From Lachnospiraceae bacterium (GTDB lineage Bacteria > Bacillota > Clostridia > Lachnospirales > Lachnospiraceae), in NCBI GenBank assembly GCA_910576335.1, contig CAJTIU010000024.1:1-64000 (forward strand): a stretch of 64,000 bases of DNA. Direction: 5' to 3'. This document shows positions 51,773-59,498 of the stretch, in pieces; within the stretch, counting starts at the first letter, position 1, and each line of letters opens with the position of its first letter. The notes below the pieces were generated by a model. The model was given only the letters and a program-made list of their open reading frames with translations. It ran no database searches and was not told the DNA's origin. Made by a program: the position numbers and the translations under genes.

Positions 51773-52061
51773 TTTATGTACGCTTATTGTTTGTTTTTAC
51801 AGTATATCATACATTTTTCTAAGGGGATAGACATAATCTCGCCATCTCCATAGAAAAAGAGTATAAAATAATCTATTTAACAGAAGTTCATCTATGTCTT
51901 TTAAAGAAATTTCTATATGCTGATCTGTAACTTCGTCCCAACTTGTGACAAAGTTATTAACCTTGAACCAGAAACTATCGCCTTTTCAATTAGCAACATT
52001 TTCAACAAAATTTTTCGGATAATTAGCAGAAACACCATTTTGATTAGCAATTCCAGATATA
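51773..52061. other. Gap between ORF6N copy B and attachment site 3
   Basis: No gene. A 29-base imperfect palindrome (TAACTTCGTCCCAACTTG onward, 51,928-51,956) recurs at 46,093-46,121. CTTTTCAATTAGCAA and GATTAGCAATTCC (51,982-52,050) match the left flank of site 1. Confidence 0.45.
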
Positions 52062-52153
52062 GTAAAATACCGAGAACTGTGGAATCCCAGTATTCTCGGT
52101 ATTTCTTTAGACGTCGCTAAGAGGATTTGAACCTCCGGCCTACCGCTTAGGAG
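52062..52153 (-). other. Attachment-site repeat 3: tRNA-Arg(CCT) 3' half with terminator
   Basis: 52,113-52,153 is identical to the tRNA 3' half at site 1, and its left flank (terminator and TTAGCA motifs) matches site 1 too. To its right the sequence diverges. It is therefore the likely end of the large conjugative element occupying the rest of the window. Minus-strand residues such as LTGRTLEKARGFKVSGVLEV at 52,230-52,160 hint at a gene remnant. Confidence 0.85.
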
Positions 52154-52353
52154 TATGGCATACCACCTTGTACGTCATACGGATGCGTGACTTCCAATAC
52201 GCCAGAAACCTTGAAACCACGGGCTTTTTCGAGCGTTCTACCTGTTAAGGAGTGCTTGCCCGTACAACGTCCTTCTTGCTAATTCTGCATCGTCCAATTA
52301 GCAAGAAATTAGCAAATCCAATTATATCTGCAAGACGCAAATACGGTCTTTTG

Positions 52354-52396
52354 TGACTTATTGTATGTTGACTTATTGTATTCACTCGGTTATACT
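52354..52396 (+). promoter_or_regulatory. Promoter and operator of the defence operon
   Basis: TTGACT (52,368-52,373) and TATACT (52,391-52,396) are spaced 17 bases. TGACTTATTGTAT occurs twice in direct repeat (52,354-52,366 and 52,369-52,381) over the -35. It is a probable binding site of the Xre protein encoded next, like the C-boxes of controlled restriction-modification systems. Confidence 0.7.
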
Positions 52397-52415
52397 GAAA
52401 GAGGGTGAATTTAGC

Positions 52416-52655
52416 GTGGATGTAATTAAGGTATTCTCAAAAAATGTAAAAGCATATCGTATGCAATTAGGTCTTTCTCAAGAACATTTTGCAGAAAAGG
52501 CAGGATTGCATAGGACATACATTAGTGCAATAGAATGTGGAAAACGAAGTATCTCTTTAGACAATATACAAAAAATTGCTGACGCATTACAAATAGACAC
52601 GTATTTACTTTTTATTGATCAAGAAAATTCCAATCAAAAGGGAGGTGAGGTTTAG
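52416..52655 (+). CDS. Xre-type regulator (C-protein-like)
   Basis: 79 residues from a GTG at 52,416 with AGAGGGTG upstream. The helix-turn-helix reads YRMQLGLSQEHFAEKAGLHR then TYISAIECGKRSISLDNIQK, with IADALQIDTYLLF, which is typical of C-protein regulators of restriction-modification systems. Its stop overlaps the methyltransferase start by one base. It probably represses or times expression of the operon through the direct repeats. Confidence 0.88.
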   Translation: MDVIKVFSKNVKAYRMQLGLSQEHFAEKAGLHRTYISAIECGKRSISLDNIQKIADALQIDTYLLFIDQENSNQKGGEV

Positions 52656-53713
52656 TGCCTTCTACCGCAATAGATTTATTCTGTGGAATTGGTGGCTTAA
52701 CAAAAGGATTATCTCTGTCGGGTATAACTGTGCAAGCTGGTATAGATATTGACGATTCTTGCCGTTTTGCTTATGAAAAGAATAATAATGCGCAATTCAT
52801 AAATTGTGATATTACTTCGTTAAAAGGAGAACAATTAGAGGCATTATATCCTGATAACACTACCCGAATACTTGTCGGATGTGCACCTTGCCAACCATTT
52901 TCTAAATATACTAATCGCTATCGAAAAGATGGACCAACTGATGATAAGTGGAAATTATTATATTCTTTTGCAAGGTTAGTTCAGGAAGTAAACCCTGAAA
53001 TAATTTCTATGGAGAATGTACCAGAATTAGAGAGTGAAAAAGTCTTTACCGATTTTGTATCTACTCTGAAAGAATTGAATTATTGTGTTGACTGGAAAAT
53101 TGTATATTGTCCGGAATACGGCGTTCCTCAAAATCGAAAAAGACTGGTTTTATTGGCTTCTCGCTTAGGAGAAATAAAACTAATTCCTCCGTTGTATGAT
53201 TCCGAACATTATCCAACGGTACGTCAAGCCATAGGAAATTTGTCTGCATTAAAAGATGGAGAACAAGATGCCAATGATTTGCTTCATCGTGCTTGTCGGC
53301 TTTCACCCACTAACTTGAAAAGAATAAGACAATCTACTCCTGGGGGTACATGGCGCGATTGGGATGAAGAGCTACAATTAGAATGCCATAAAAAAGAAAG
53401 TGGAAAAACATATCCTTCTGTATATGGAAGGATGTCCTGGGATGAACCTTCTCCAACTATAACAACACAGTTTTATGGATACGGAAATGGACGATTTGGG
53501 CATCCTGAGCAAGATAGAGCTTTGTCATTAAGAGAAGGAGCTATTTTGCAATCTTTTCCCCCAGATTATGTTTTTATTGACAACGATCATCCATCAAACC
53601 GACGCGAAATAGGAATACACATAGGAAATGCCGTTCCTGTTGAATTGGGGCGAGCTATAGGGATCAGCATTCAACAACATTTACAGGAGGTAGAGGAAAA
53701 TGCCGCGAACTAA
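52655..53713 (+). CDS. C5-cytosine DNA methyltransferase
   Basis: 352 residues from a GTG with GGGAGGTGAGG upstream. Motif I TAIDLFCGIGGLTKGL (SAM binding), motif IV GCAPCQPFS with the catalytic cysteine, motif VI MENVPE, motif VIII VPQNRKRLVLLAS, and motifs IX-X at the end (SLREGAILQSFPPDY, IGNAVPVELGRAIG) are in canonical order. It should methylate a DNA sequence that cannot be predicted. It overlaps the DUF262 gene by 14 bases. No classic restriction enzyme gene is adjacent. Confidence 0.95.
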   Translation: MPSTAIDLFCGIGGLTKGLSLSGITVQAGIDIDDSCRFAYEKNNNAQFINCDITSLKGEQLEALYPDNTTRILVGCAPCQPFSKYTNRYRKDGPTDDKWKLLYSFARLVQEVNPEIISMENVPELESEKVFTDFVSTLKELNYCVDWKIVYCPEYGVPQNRKRLVLLASRLGEIKLIPPLYDSEHYPTVRQAIGNLSALKDGEQDANDLLHRACRLSPTNLKRIRQSTPGGTWRDWDEELQLECHKKESGKTYPSVYGRMSWDEPSPTITTQFYGYGNGRFGHPEQDRALSLREGAILQSFPPDYVFIDNDHPSNRREIGIHIGNAVPVELGRAIGISIQQHLQEVEENAAN

Positions 53714-54746
53714 AAAAGAACATATTATTTCTACGGATGAAAAACAAGCTGCTGATCTGCAAATCAAAGAAATGCAGAAACAAATTGATTATGACACAAA
53801 AGATTTTACCATAGAACTTTTGATTGCAAAATTTAAAAAGAAGGACTTTTTTATCCCGCCATATCAAAGAAACTTTGTATGGCAAACTAAAAATAAAACT
53901 CTTTTTTTGGAATCAATCTTTCTTGGTTTACCCATTCCGTTTATGTTTTTCGCAGACTGTGATAATGGTAAACAAGAGGTAATTGATGGTGCTCAACGCA
54001 TGCAGACTCTTGTCGAGTTCCACAATAACAAACTGCAACTTAGCGGCTTAAAAAAATTAACCAAACTTAATGGATTTTATTTTAAAGACTTATCTGATGC
54101 TCAGCAACGTAAATTTCTGAATAAAACCTTAAGGATCATTGTTTTGGAGGAAGATACACCTACTGTAGCCAGACAGGATCTCTTCTATCGAATTAATACA
54201 ACTGGAATGAAAGCTAATGATTCAGAAGTACGGCGTGGCTCTTATCCTGGTCCATTTACTGACTTTATTGAAAAATGTTCTAAAGATGAGACATTTGTTG
54301 CGCTCTGCCCTATGAGTGAAGATAGAGTTAAGAGACATGAACGATTTGAATTTGTTCTCCGTTTCTTTGCCTATTTAAATAACTATGAGAACTTTGGACA
54401 CACCGTTAATGAATTTTTAGACGAATATCTCATTAATAATCTAGTGGATTTTGATGAAGATACTTTTTACGCAGATTTTCAACGTATGGTTTCTTTTGTA
54501 AAAGAAAACTTTCCTTTTGGCTTTGCTAAGACTGAAAAAGCGAAAGCAACTCCTCGTGTTCGTTTTGAAGCAATTTCTGTTGGCGTTGCATTAGCATTAA
54601 GAGAAAAACCAGATTTAAGAATAAGCAATGTTGACTGGCTTGATTCTGATGAATTTAAAGAATACACGACCTCAGATGCCAGCAATAATGAAGGAAAATT
54701 GAAATTGCGTGTTGAATATGTGAGAGATCAATTATTAAAAGGATAA
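53700..54746 (+). CDS. DUF262 (ParB/GmrS-like) protein
   Basis: 348 residues. The DUF262 core shows FFIPPYQRNFVWQTKNKTLF, ESIFLGLPIPFMFFADCDNG and the nucleotide-binding-like EVIDGAQRMQTLVEFH, where most relatives have DGQQR. The C-terminal half is helical and has no DUF1524 HNH motif, so it is not a complete GmrSD. DUF262 proteins are parts of phage-defence systems such as modification-dependent restriction. TACAGGAGGTAGAGGAAA gives the start. It is sandwiched between the methyltransferase and the HEPN gene. Confidence 0.88.
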   Translation: MPRTKKEHIISTDEKQAADLQIKEMQKQIDYDTKDFTIELLIAKFKKKDFFIPPYQRNFVWQTKNKTLFLESIFLGLPIPFMFFADCDNGKQEVIDGAQRMQTLVEFHNNKLQLSGLKKLTKLNGFYFKDLSDAQQRKFLNKTLRIIVLEEDTPTVARQDLFYRINTTGMKANDSEVRRGSYPGPFTDFIEKCSKDETFVALCPMSEDRVKRHERFEFVLRFFAYLNNYENFGHTVNEFLDEYLINNLVDFDEDTFYADFQRMVSFVKENFPFGFAKTEKAKATPRVRFEAISVGVALALREKPDLRISNVDWLDSDEFKEYTTSDASNNEGKLKLRVEYVRDQLLKG

Positions 54747-54750
54747 AGTT

Positions 54751-55422
54751 ATGCAAAACACACTGAGCATTTTTGCCGACAGAAAGCAAGAAATTGAATT
54801 TTATTTTTCTGTTATGGTTGAAATTGATAATGGGAATCCTAATATACAGACCGTTGACAATACACGCTTCTATAAGATTATGAAATCTAATTTTTTGCTA
54901 ATGTTATATAATTTGGTCGAGGCATGCATCGTTAGTGGAATGATGGAAATTTACGAAGATTTGAAAAACGACAATTGTTCTTATAATCAAGTAATCCGTG
55001 AGATTCAAGATATTTGGTCGAAATATAAAATAAACGAAATATATGGACCTGCCACAGAACGAGTTGCCTATGAAAATCGCGTTCAAGAAATTATTCGAGA
55101 TATTACGACTAATGCACCGATTATTCTTTCAAAAGACGCTTTGGGAATTAGCGGTAACCTAAATGCAAAAAAAATTAAAAACATTTGCGATAAACATAGA
55201 ATACGCTATCGTCTTGCAACTCCAGGAGAATCTTTAGAACGTGTTAAAAGGGAACGGAATAGCTTGGCACATGGAGATGTTTCATTCAGCGATTGTGCAA
55301 GAGATTTAACCATTAGTGATTTAGAAAACATCAAAGATGAAGTAATACTGTTTTTGACGGGAATCTTGGACGGAATGAAAAATTATTACGACCAAAAGCT
55401 ATACAAACTTCCGACAACTTAA
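54751..55422 (+). CDS. HEPN-domain protein (MAE_28990/MAE_18760-like)
   Basis: 223 residues, all-helical. The C-terminal RERNSLAHGDVSFSDCARDL has the R-x4-H motif (RNSLAH) of HEPN ribonucleases, and the N-terminal half (NFLLMLYNLVEACIVSGMME) resembles the MAE_28990/MAE_18760 HEPN group often found next to DUF262 genes. It starts four bases after the DUF262 stop. A role as the toxic RNase effector of the operon is inferred from the motif. A terminator follows. Confidence 0.85.
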   Translation: MQNTLSIFADRKQEIEFYFSVMVEIDNGNPNIQTVDNTRFYKIMKSNFLLMLYNLVEACIVSGMMEIYEDLKNDNCSYNQVIREIQDIWSKYKINEIYGPATERVAYENRVQEIIRDITTNAPIILSKDALGISGNLNAKKIKNICDKHRIRYRLATPGESLERVKRERNSLAHGDVSFSDCARDLTISDLENIKDEVILFLTGILDGMKNYYDQKLYKLPTT

Positions 55423-55440
55423 TAACAATATTTTTCAAAG

Positions 55441-55480
55441 TAGGCATTCAAAGGCATTCGATATTGAATGCCTATTTTTT
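55441..55480 (+). terminator. Terminator of the defence operon
   Basis: TAGGCATTCAA (55,441-55,451) pairs with TTGAATGCCTA (55,464-55,474) and runs into six T. It separates the four-gene operon from the conjugative-element genes. Confidence 0.9.
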
Positions 55481-55510
55481 ATACCCATTTTCAAGAGAAA
55501 GGAGATTCAC

Positions 55511-56032
55511 ATGGAATTAAATGAAATGGAAAAACGGCTGCTGTTTCAGGTTGAGGGTGACTATCAATCCAAAGTCCTGAACGAGCTTTACATGACTGCC
55601 AGGTACACAAAGCATCCCGAACAACAGAAGGCAGCGGAAAATCTGATGGCAAAGCTGCGCGTTCTGACGGATGCCGAGTGCATGGACATCGTGCGGGATA
55701 TTCAAAAGAATTACCGTCTGCCTTACCCGCCCCGGACGATTGGGGAAAAGATTGCCGAGGCCAGGCAGCAATCCGGCGCAGAGAAATTGAAGGGGCACGA
55801 CATCATGGCGCTGGAACGCTTCGACCCGGAGGTACGTCACATGATCGTCTTTGATGTGCTGTCGTATGATTCCCCTGTGGGTGACAAGGGCGATAAGATG
55901 CGCCTGTTCCTTACGGATGCCGGCTATCAGAAATTCTTAGACAGCCAGGAACGGGGCGAGGTCAAACTGAAAAACCATGCAAAGGTCTCAGGCGGGCATC
56001 TCCACTATGACCGCAGGGACCGTGCCTTGTAA
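55511..56032 (+). CDS. Conjugative-element protein of unknown function
   Basis: 173 residues, GAAAGGAGATTCAC before the ATG. Helical start (NEMEKRLLFQVEGDYQSKVL), then DAECMDIVRDIQKNYRLPYP and a C-terminal strand-rich part ending GGHLHYDRRDRAL. GC content rises sharply here. Similar genes commonly lie just ahead of the replication initiator in Lachnospiraceae conjugative elements, but no function is known to me. Confidence 0.75.
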   Translation: MELNEMEKRLLFQVEGDYQSKVLNELYMTARYTKHPEQQKAAENLMAKLRVLTDAECMDIVRDIQKNYRLPYPPRTIGEKIAEARQQSGAEKLKGHDIMALERFDPEVRHMIVFDVLSYDSPVGDKGDKMRLFLTDAGYQKFLDSQERGEVKLKNHAKVSGGHLHYDRRDRAL

Positions 56033-56062
56033 CGGAAATAACCGGAGAAAGGAGGCTGTGAA

Positions 56063-56935
56063 ATGGCTGTATTCCGGGTAGAAAAAACGAAGGACTTCAC
56101 GATCATGTGCAACCACCATCTGCGCAATACGGAACTGTCCTTAAAGGCAAAGGGGCTTCTCTCCCTCATGCTGTCGCTGCCGGAAGATTGGGACTATACC
56201 ACAAAGGGGCTCGCCCATATTTGTAAGGACGGTGTGGATTCGATCACTACCGCCCTGAAGGAGCTGGAGCGGCACGGGTATCTCACCAGGCAGCGCCTCC
56301 GCTATGAGAACGGGCAACTCGGAGATATTGAATATACCATCCATGAAAAGCCTGTAAACGCTGAAAAACAGGCGTTTCCACCTAAACGGGAAAATCCAAG
56401 ACAGGTAAATCCAGGACAGGCAAAACCTGAACAGGTCGAACCTGAACAGGAAAATCCCGCACAATTAAATACTAATCCACAAAGAACTAAAAAATCAAAA
56501 ACGGATATATCAAGGACCCATCAATCAATCTATCCGGCAGAGCCGGAGGCGGCAGGCCGCCCGGATGGGATGGATCGGATAGAGCTGATAGACGTTTATC
56601 GTGAAATCCTAAAAGAAAATATCGAGTATGACTGTATGGTTTCCCGGTATGGGAAAGAACGCATAGACGAGACTGTGGAGCTTATGCTTGAAGTTGTTTT
56701 ATCCAAACGGCCATATATCCGTATTGCCGGGGATGATTTTCCCAGGGAGGTGGTAAAGAGCCGTTTCCTGAAGATCAATTCCGGCCACTTGGAGTATGTC
56801 TTTGACTGTATTGACAAGAACACCACAAAAGTCGGGAATATTAAGGCGTACCTGCTGGCGGCGCTGTATAATGCCCCGGCAACAATGGACAGCTATTACC
56901 GTGCCGAGGTCAACCATGACCTGTACGGCTGTTAG
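56063..56935 (+). CDS. Replication initiator / DnaD-like protein (DUF6017 type)
   Basis: 290 residues. The N-terminal winged helix (MAVFRVEKTKDFTIMCNHHL, LSLKAKGLLSLMLSLPEDWD, DSITTALKELERHGYLTR) is of the RepA-N/DnaD type. A Pro/Glu/Asn-rich linker with a Q-V-x-P repeat (about 105-145) leads to the C-terminal domain (YREILKENIEYDCMVSRYGK) typical of DUF6017. It probably starts replication of the excised element. GAGAAAGGAGGCTGTGAA precedes the ATG. Confidence 0.88.
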   Translation: MAVFRVEKTKDFTIMCNHHLRNTELSLKAKGLLSLMLSLPEDWDYTTKGLAHICKDGVDSITTALKELERHGYLTRQRLRYENGQLGDIEYTIHEKPVNAEKQAFPPKRENPRQVNPGQAKPEQVEPEQENPAQLNTNPQRTKKSKTDISRTHQSIYPAEPEAAGRPDGMDRIELIDVYREILKENIEYDCMVSRYGKERIDETVELMLEVVLSKRPYIRIAGDDFPREVVKSRFLKINSGHLEYVFDCIDKNTTKVGNIKAYLLAALYNAPATMDSYYRAEVNHDLYGC

Positions 56936-56981
56936 GCGCCTCCGGGCGTCTTTTGTTGTCACGGAAAGGAGGCGAAGCACG

Positions 56982-57020
56982 ATGAAAAGAAATTCTGTGC
57001 CGGCACTATGCCAGGCGTAA
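56982..57020 (+). CDS. Twelve-codon leader frame coupled to the primase-like gene
   Basis: MKRNSVPALCQA has a strong AAAGGAGGCGAAGCACG ahead of its ATG. Its stop lies 13 bases inside the next gene, whose own ATG (57,008) has no binding site of its own. It probably serves to couple translation. Confidence 0.45.
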   Translation: MKRNSVPALCQA

Positions 57021-57991
57021 GCAAAGAGCAGATTCAGGCGGCACGGGAGGCGGACCTTTTCGCATACCTGCAGTTCCATGAGCCTGGGGTGCTGAAACGG
57101 GACGGACCCAATTACCGGCACAAGGAACATGACAGCCTGGTCTATGTGACCGGGAAAAGGTACTGGTACTGGAACAGCCGGGGCCGGAGTATCAACGCCC
57201 TGGATTACCTGATCCAGATTCGGGGCTATGGGCTGGTGGATGCGGTCCATACGCTGGTAGGCGGAGAAATCCAGCAGACACCGGCCTATCGGAGTACAAC
57301 AGTAACGACCCATGTGCAGAAGGAACCGGAGAAGAAAACATTTTCTCTCCCCTGGGCCAGACGGTGCGCCACCTCTTCCGTTTCCTATTTGCAGCGGCGC
57401 GGGATCAGCCCTGATGTGATCAGCCGATGTTTCCGGGAAGGGCTGTTCTATGAGGCACGGTATCATGGCGAGCCGGTCTGTGTGTTTGTGGGAAAGGATG
57501 AAGCCGGCAAAGCGAAGTTTGCCTGTATGCGGAGCATTACCGGCAGCCTTAGAAAAGATGTTTACGGCAGCGACAAGGAATACAGCTTCTGCTATCCACC
57601 GAGGAATCCGGGCAGCCGCCATGTTGCGGTGTTTGAGGCGCCCATTGACGCCCTCTCCCATGCCACGCTGCAGGAATTGGAAGGCTGGAAATGGGATGGC
57701 TACCGGCTGTCCCTGGGCGGTACTTCCCATGTGGCGCTGATTGCATTTTTGGAACGCCACCCGGAAATCCGGCGCGTTAATCTCTACATGGACAATGACC
57801 TTGGCGGCCTTAAAAATGCCAGGAGGATTCAGGCAATGCTCCATGAGGACCGGCGTTTCAGGCATATCCGGGTGGGGATCAACCCGCCCCGCACAGGGAA
57901 GGATTACAACGAAAAGCTGCTGCGGATCAGGGAGCAGATACAGGAACGCCAGCAGCCACGCCGCCAGAAAGAGGCGGCTGTTTCTATTTAA
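57008..57991 (+). CDS. DUF3991 and Toprim domain protein (primase-like)
   Basis: 327 residues. DUF3991 (about 15-100: READLFAYLQFHEPGVLKRD, YWYWNSRGRSINALDYLIQI) resembles a zinc-free primase N-terminus. The Toprim domain follows (about 205-300: AVFEAPIDALSHATLQ with the glutamate, and LYMDNDLGGLKNARRIQA with the D-x-D). It likely primes replication or transfer of the element. The start is taken at 57,008, coupled to the short leader frame. Confidence 0.88.
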   Translation: MPGVSKEQIQAAREADLFAYLQFHEPGVLKRDGPNYRHKEHDSLVYVTGKRYWYWNSRGRSINALDYLIQIRGYGLVDAVHTLVGGEIQQTPAYRSTTVTTHVQKEPEKKTFSLPWARRCATSSVSYLQRRGISPDVISRCFREGLFYEARYHGEPVCVFVGKDEAGKAKFACMRSITGSLRKDVYGSDKEYSFCYPPRNPGSRHVAVFEAPIDALSHATLQELEGWKWDGYRLSLGGTSHVALIAFLERHPEIRRVNLYMDNDLGGLKNARRIQAMLHEDRRFRHIRVGINPPRTGKDYNEKLLRIREQIQERQQPRRQKEAAVSI

Positions 57992-58004
57992 GGGGGATTT
58001 GCTT

Positions 58005-58229
58005 ATGAATGAAAACCAACAAATTTGCTTTACGCACAGCGCAGGAAAGGAACTGTTTTCGCTTCCAGACAACGGCTTGCTCTGCCTGTCCTATGGGAAC
58101 GGGGATACGCATTTTTCTCTCTGCCGGTTCCTGGATCAGACCCATGCGGAGATTGACGGAGTGAAATATGCCGTCCAGGAATTTGCCCGGAGGATGGAAC
58201 ACAACAAAATCAGCTTTGCCCCGGCTTAA
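58005..58229 (+). CDS. Small conjugative-element protein
   Basis: 74 residues starting MNENQQICFTHSAGKELFSL, with AAGGGGGATTTGCTT upstream, 13 bases after the primase-like gene. FLDQTHAEIDGVKYAVQEFA suggests a small alpha/beta fold. No function known. Confidence 0.75.
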   Translation: MNENQQICFTHSAGKELFSLPDNGLLCLSYGNGDTHFSLCRFLDQTHAEIDGVKYAVQEFARRMEHNKISFAPA

Positions 58230-58263
58230 CAGCGAGGGGCCAGAATAACAGGAGGAATTTATA

Positions 58264-58548
58264 ATGACAAATACAGAAAATACCGCTTTACAGATGATTG
58301 CCGAAGCTGCCCGGTGCCCGGATTATGGCCCCGATATGGTTAAGGCCCTGATGGAAAAACTGGATATGAACGAGAAAGGCTTTGCGCTTCTGATGAACGT
58401 CGCCCCTTCCACGGTCCGGCTCTGGACCAGCGGTGCAGCGCAGCCATGCGGAACGGCCAAGCGGCTCACGCAGATTTACGAGACCGGGCCAGAGATCGTC
58501 GGCAAGATTGCCGGAGGCCCCATTCCAACGGACGGGAGAGATTCGTAA
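58264..58548 (+). CDS. Helix-turn-helix protein of the element
   Basis: 94 residues. LMEKLDMNEKGFALLMNVAP and STVRLWTSGAAQPCGTAKRL form a lambda-repressor-like helix-turn-helix close to the HigA/plasmid regulator type. ACAGGAGGAATTTATA precedes the ATG. It could regulate element genes. No toxin partner is visible next to it. Confidence 0.82.
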   Translation: MTNTENTALQMIAEAARCPDYGPDMVKALMEKLDMNEKGFALLMNVAPSTVRLWTSGAAQPCGTAKRLTQIYETGPEIVGKIAGGPIPTDGRDS

Positions 58549-59469
58549 ATGACGGAGGAAAGAAACCGGAAAAACGAACCGCTTCCGCAGATTTATTTGA
58601 TCCGGGACACGGACCTGACTACATTTGCCTACGAGCTTCATATTTTCCCTGGTGATTTTTTGCGGGAAAGTGAATTCAATATGCGCTCTCTGATGACAAA
58701 TACTGGAGCGGATTCTATCGCTATCATGGGAAAAAACCACATGTGGCTTTCCGACGCCGTATTTGCGTACTGTTCCACAGGGGATTTACACCAGATGATC
58801 TTTACAACGGAATACATCAGGGCAAGGGCTTTTCTGCTTCATACCAACCGGAAGGAGGACGGTCACTTATTTGGTGATGTCCTGATGATGGATTTGGACA
58901 CACTGCGGCAGGATGTGAAACATCATACGCTCTATCCCGGCGGGGTCAATATCGAGCAGAAAGACGGCTCCGCGGCAACAGTCAGCCTTGAAAAATGGCA
59001 CTCAATGGAGCTGTACGAAAAAGATGCCTTGAAAAGCTGGGGATTTTCCTATCTCCCGGAGCAGGTCACAGAATGGCAACACCACTATTCCAACCTGTTC
59101 AGCCAGTGGAAGGCGCAGGCATTTTCCTATATGCCGCAGGATTTGGAGGAACTTCTGAATGTGGAGTATATGGAGGCCGCCCAGAATCCCGATATGGATA
59201 TGTACCGCATACCGATGGGAACAGCCAAACAGATGCTTCTCTATGACGAAGCTCCTGTTTACCGCCTTCTTCCCAAAGGACCGGAAAAGCTGCCGCCGAT
59301 TGCCGTGGTTACTTCTGGCCTTTGGTATGAACATTACCGGGAGTTCGCTGTCAGGCCGGAGGATTTGGGTGCGGTGGACAGGCTGATCCGCAGGGAGACA
59401 GACCGGCTCATTGGGAAACAGCCGGCACTTTATAAACCGGAGAAAGACCGTTCTGTCTCGGAACGGTAA
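58549..59469 (+). CDS. Conjugative-element protein of unknown function
   Basis: 306 residues; the ATG follows directly on the preceding stop codon. PQIYLIRDTDLTTFAYELHI, then GADSIAIMGKNHMWLSDAVF and MGTAKQMLLYDEAPVYRLLP. There is no membrane segment. I recognise it as a recurring cargo or accessory gene of clostridial elements without known function. It ends with a helical, basic tail. Confidence 0.72.
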   Translation: MTEERNRKNEPLPQIYLIRDTDLTTFAYELHIFPGDFLRESEFNMRSLMTNTGADSIAIMGKNHMWLSDAVFAYCSTGDLHQMIFTTEYIRARAFLLHTNRKEDGHLFGDVLMMDLDTLRQDVKHHTLYPGGVNIEQKDGSAATVSLEKWHSMELYEKDALKSWGFSYLPEQVTEWQHHYSNLFSQWKAQAFSYMPQDLEELLNVEYMEAAQNPDMDMYRIPMGTAKQMLLYDEAPVYRLLPKGPEKLPPIAVVTSGLWYEHYREFAVRPEDLGAVDRLIRRETDRLIGKQPALYKPEKDRSVSER

Positions 59470-59498
59470 AGTTTTGCACAGACTGGAGGTGATAAGGA

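Noticed and set aside
46277..52153. Three tRNA-Arg genes
   Set aside because: Only the 3' half from the anticodon loop onward is present; no D-arm or 5' acceptor strand can be found to the right of any copy. They are attachment-site copies, not tRNA genes.
56699..58072. A 457-codon minus-strand frame opposite the replication initiator and primase-like genes
   Set aside because: It runs antisense to two well-supported genes in a high-GC region where long spurious frames are common; composition is atypical (Arg/Pro/Leu-rich).
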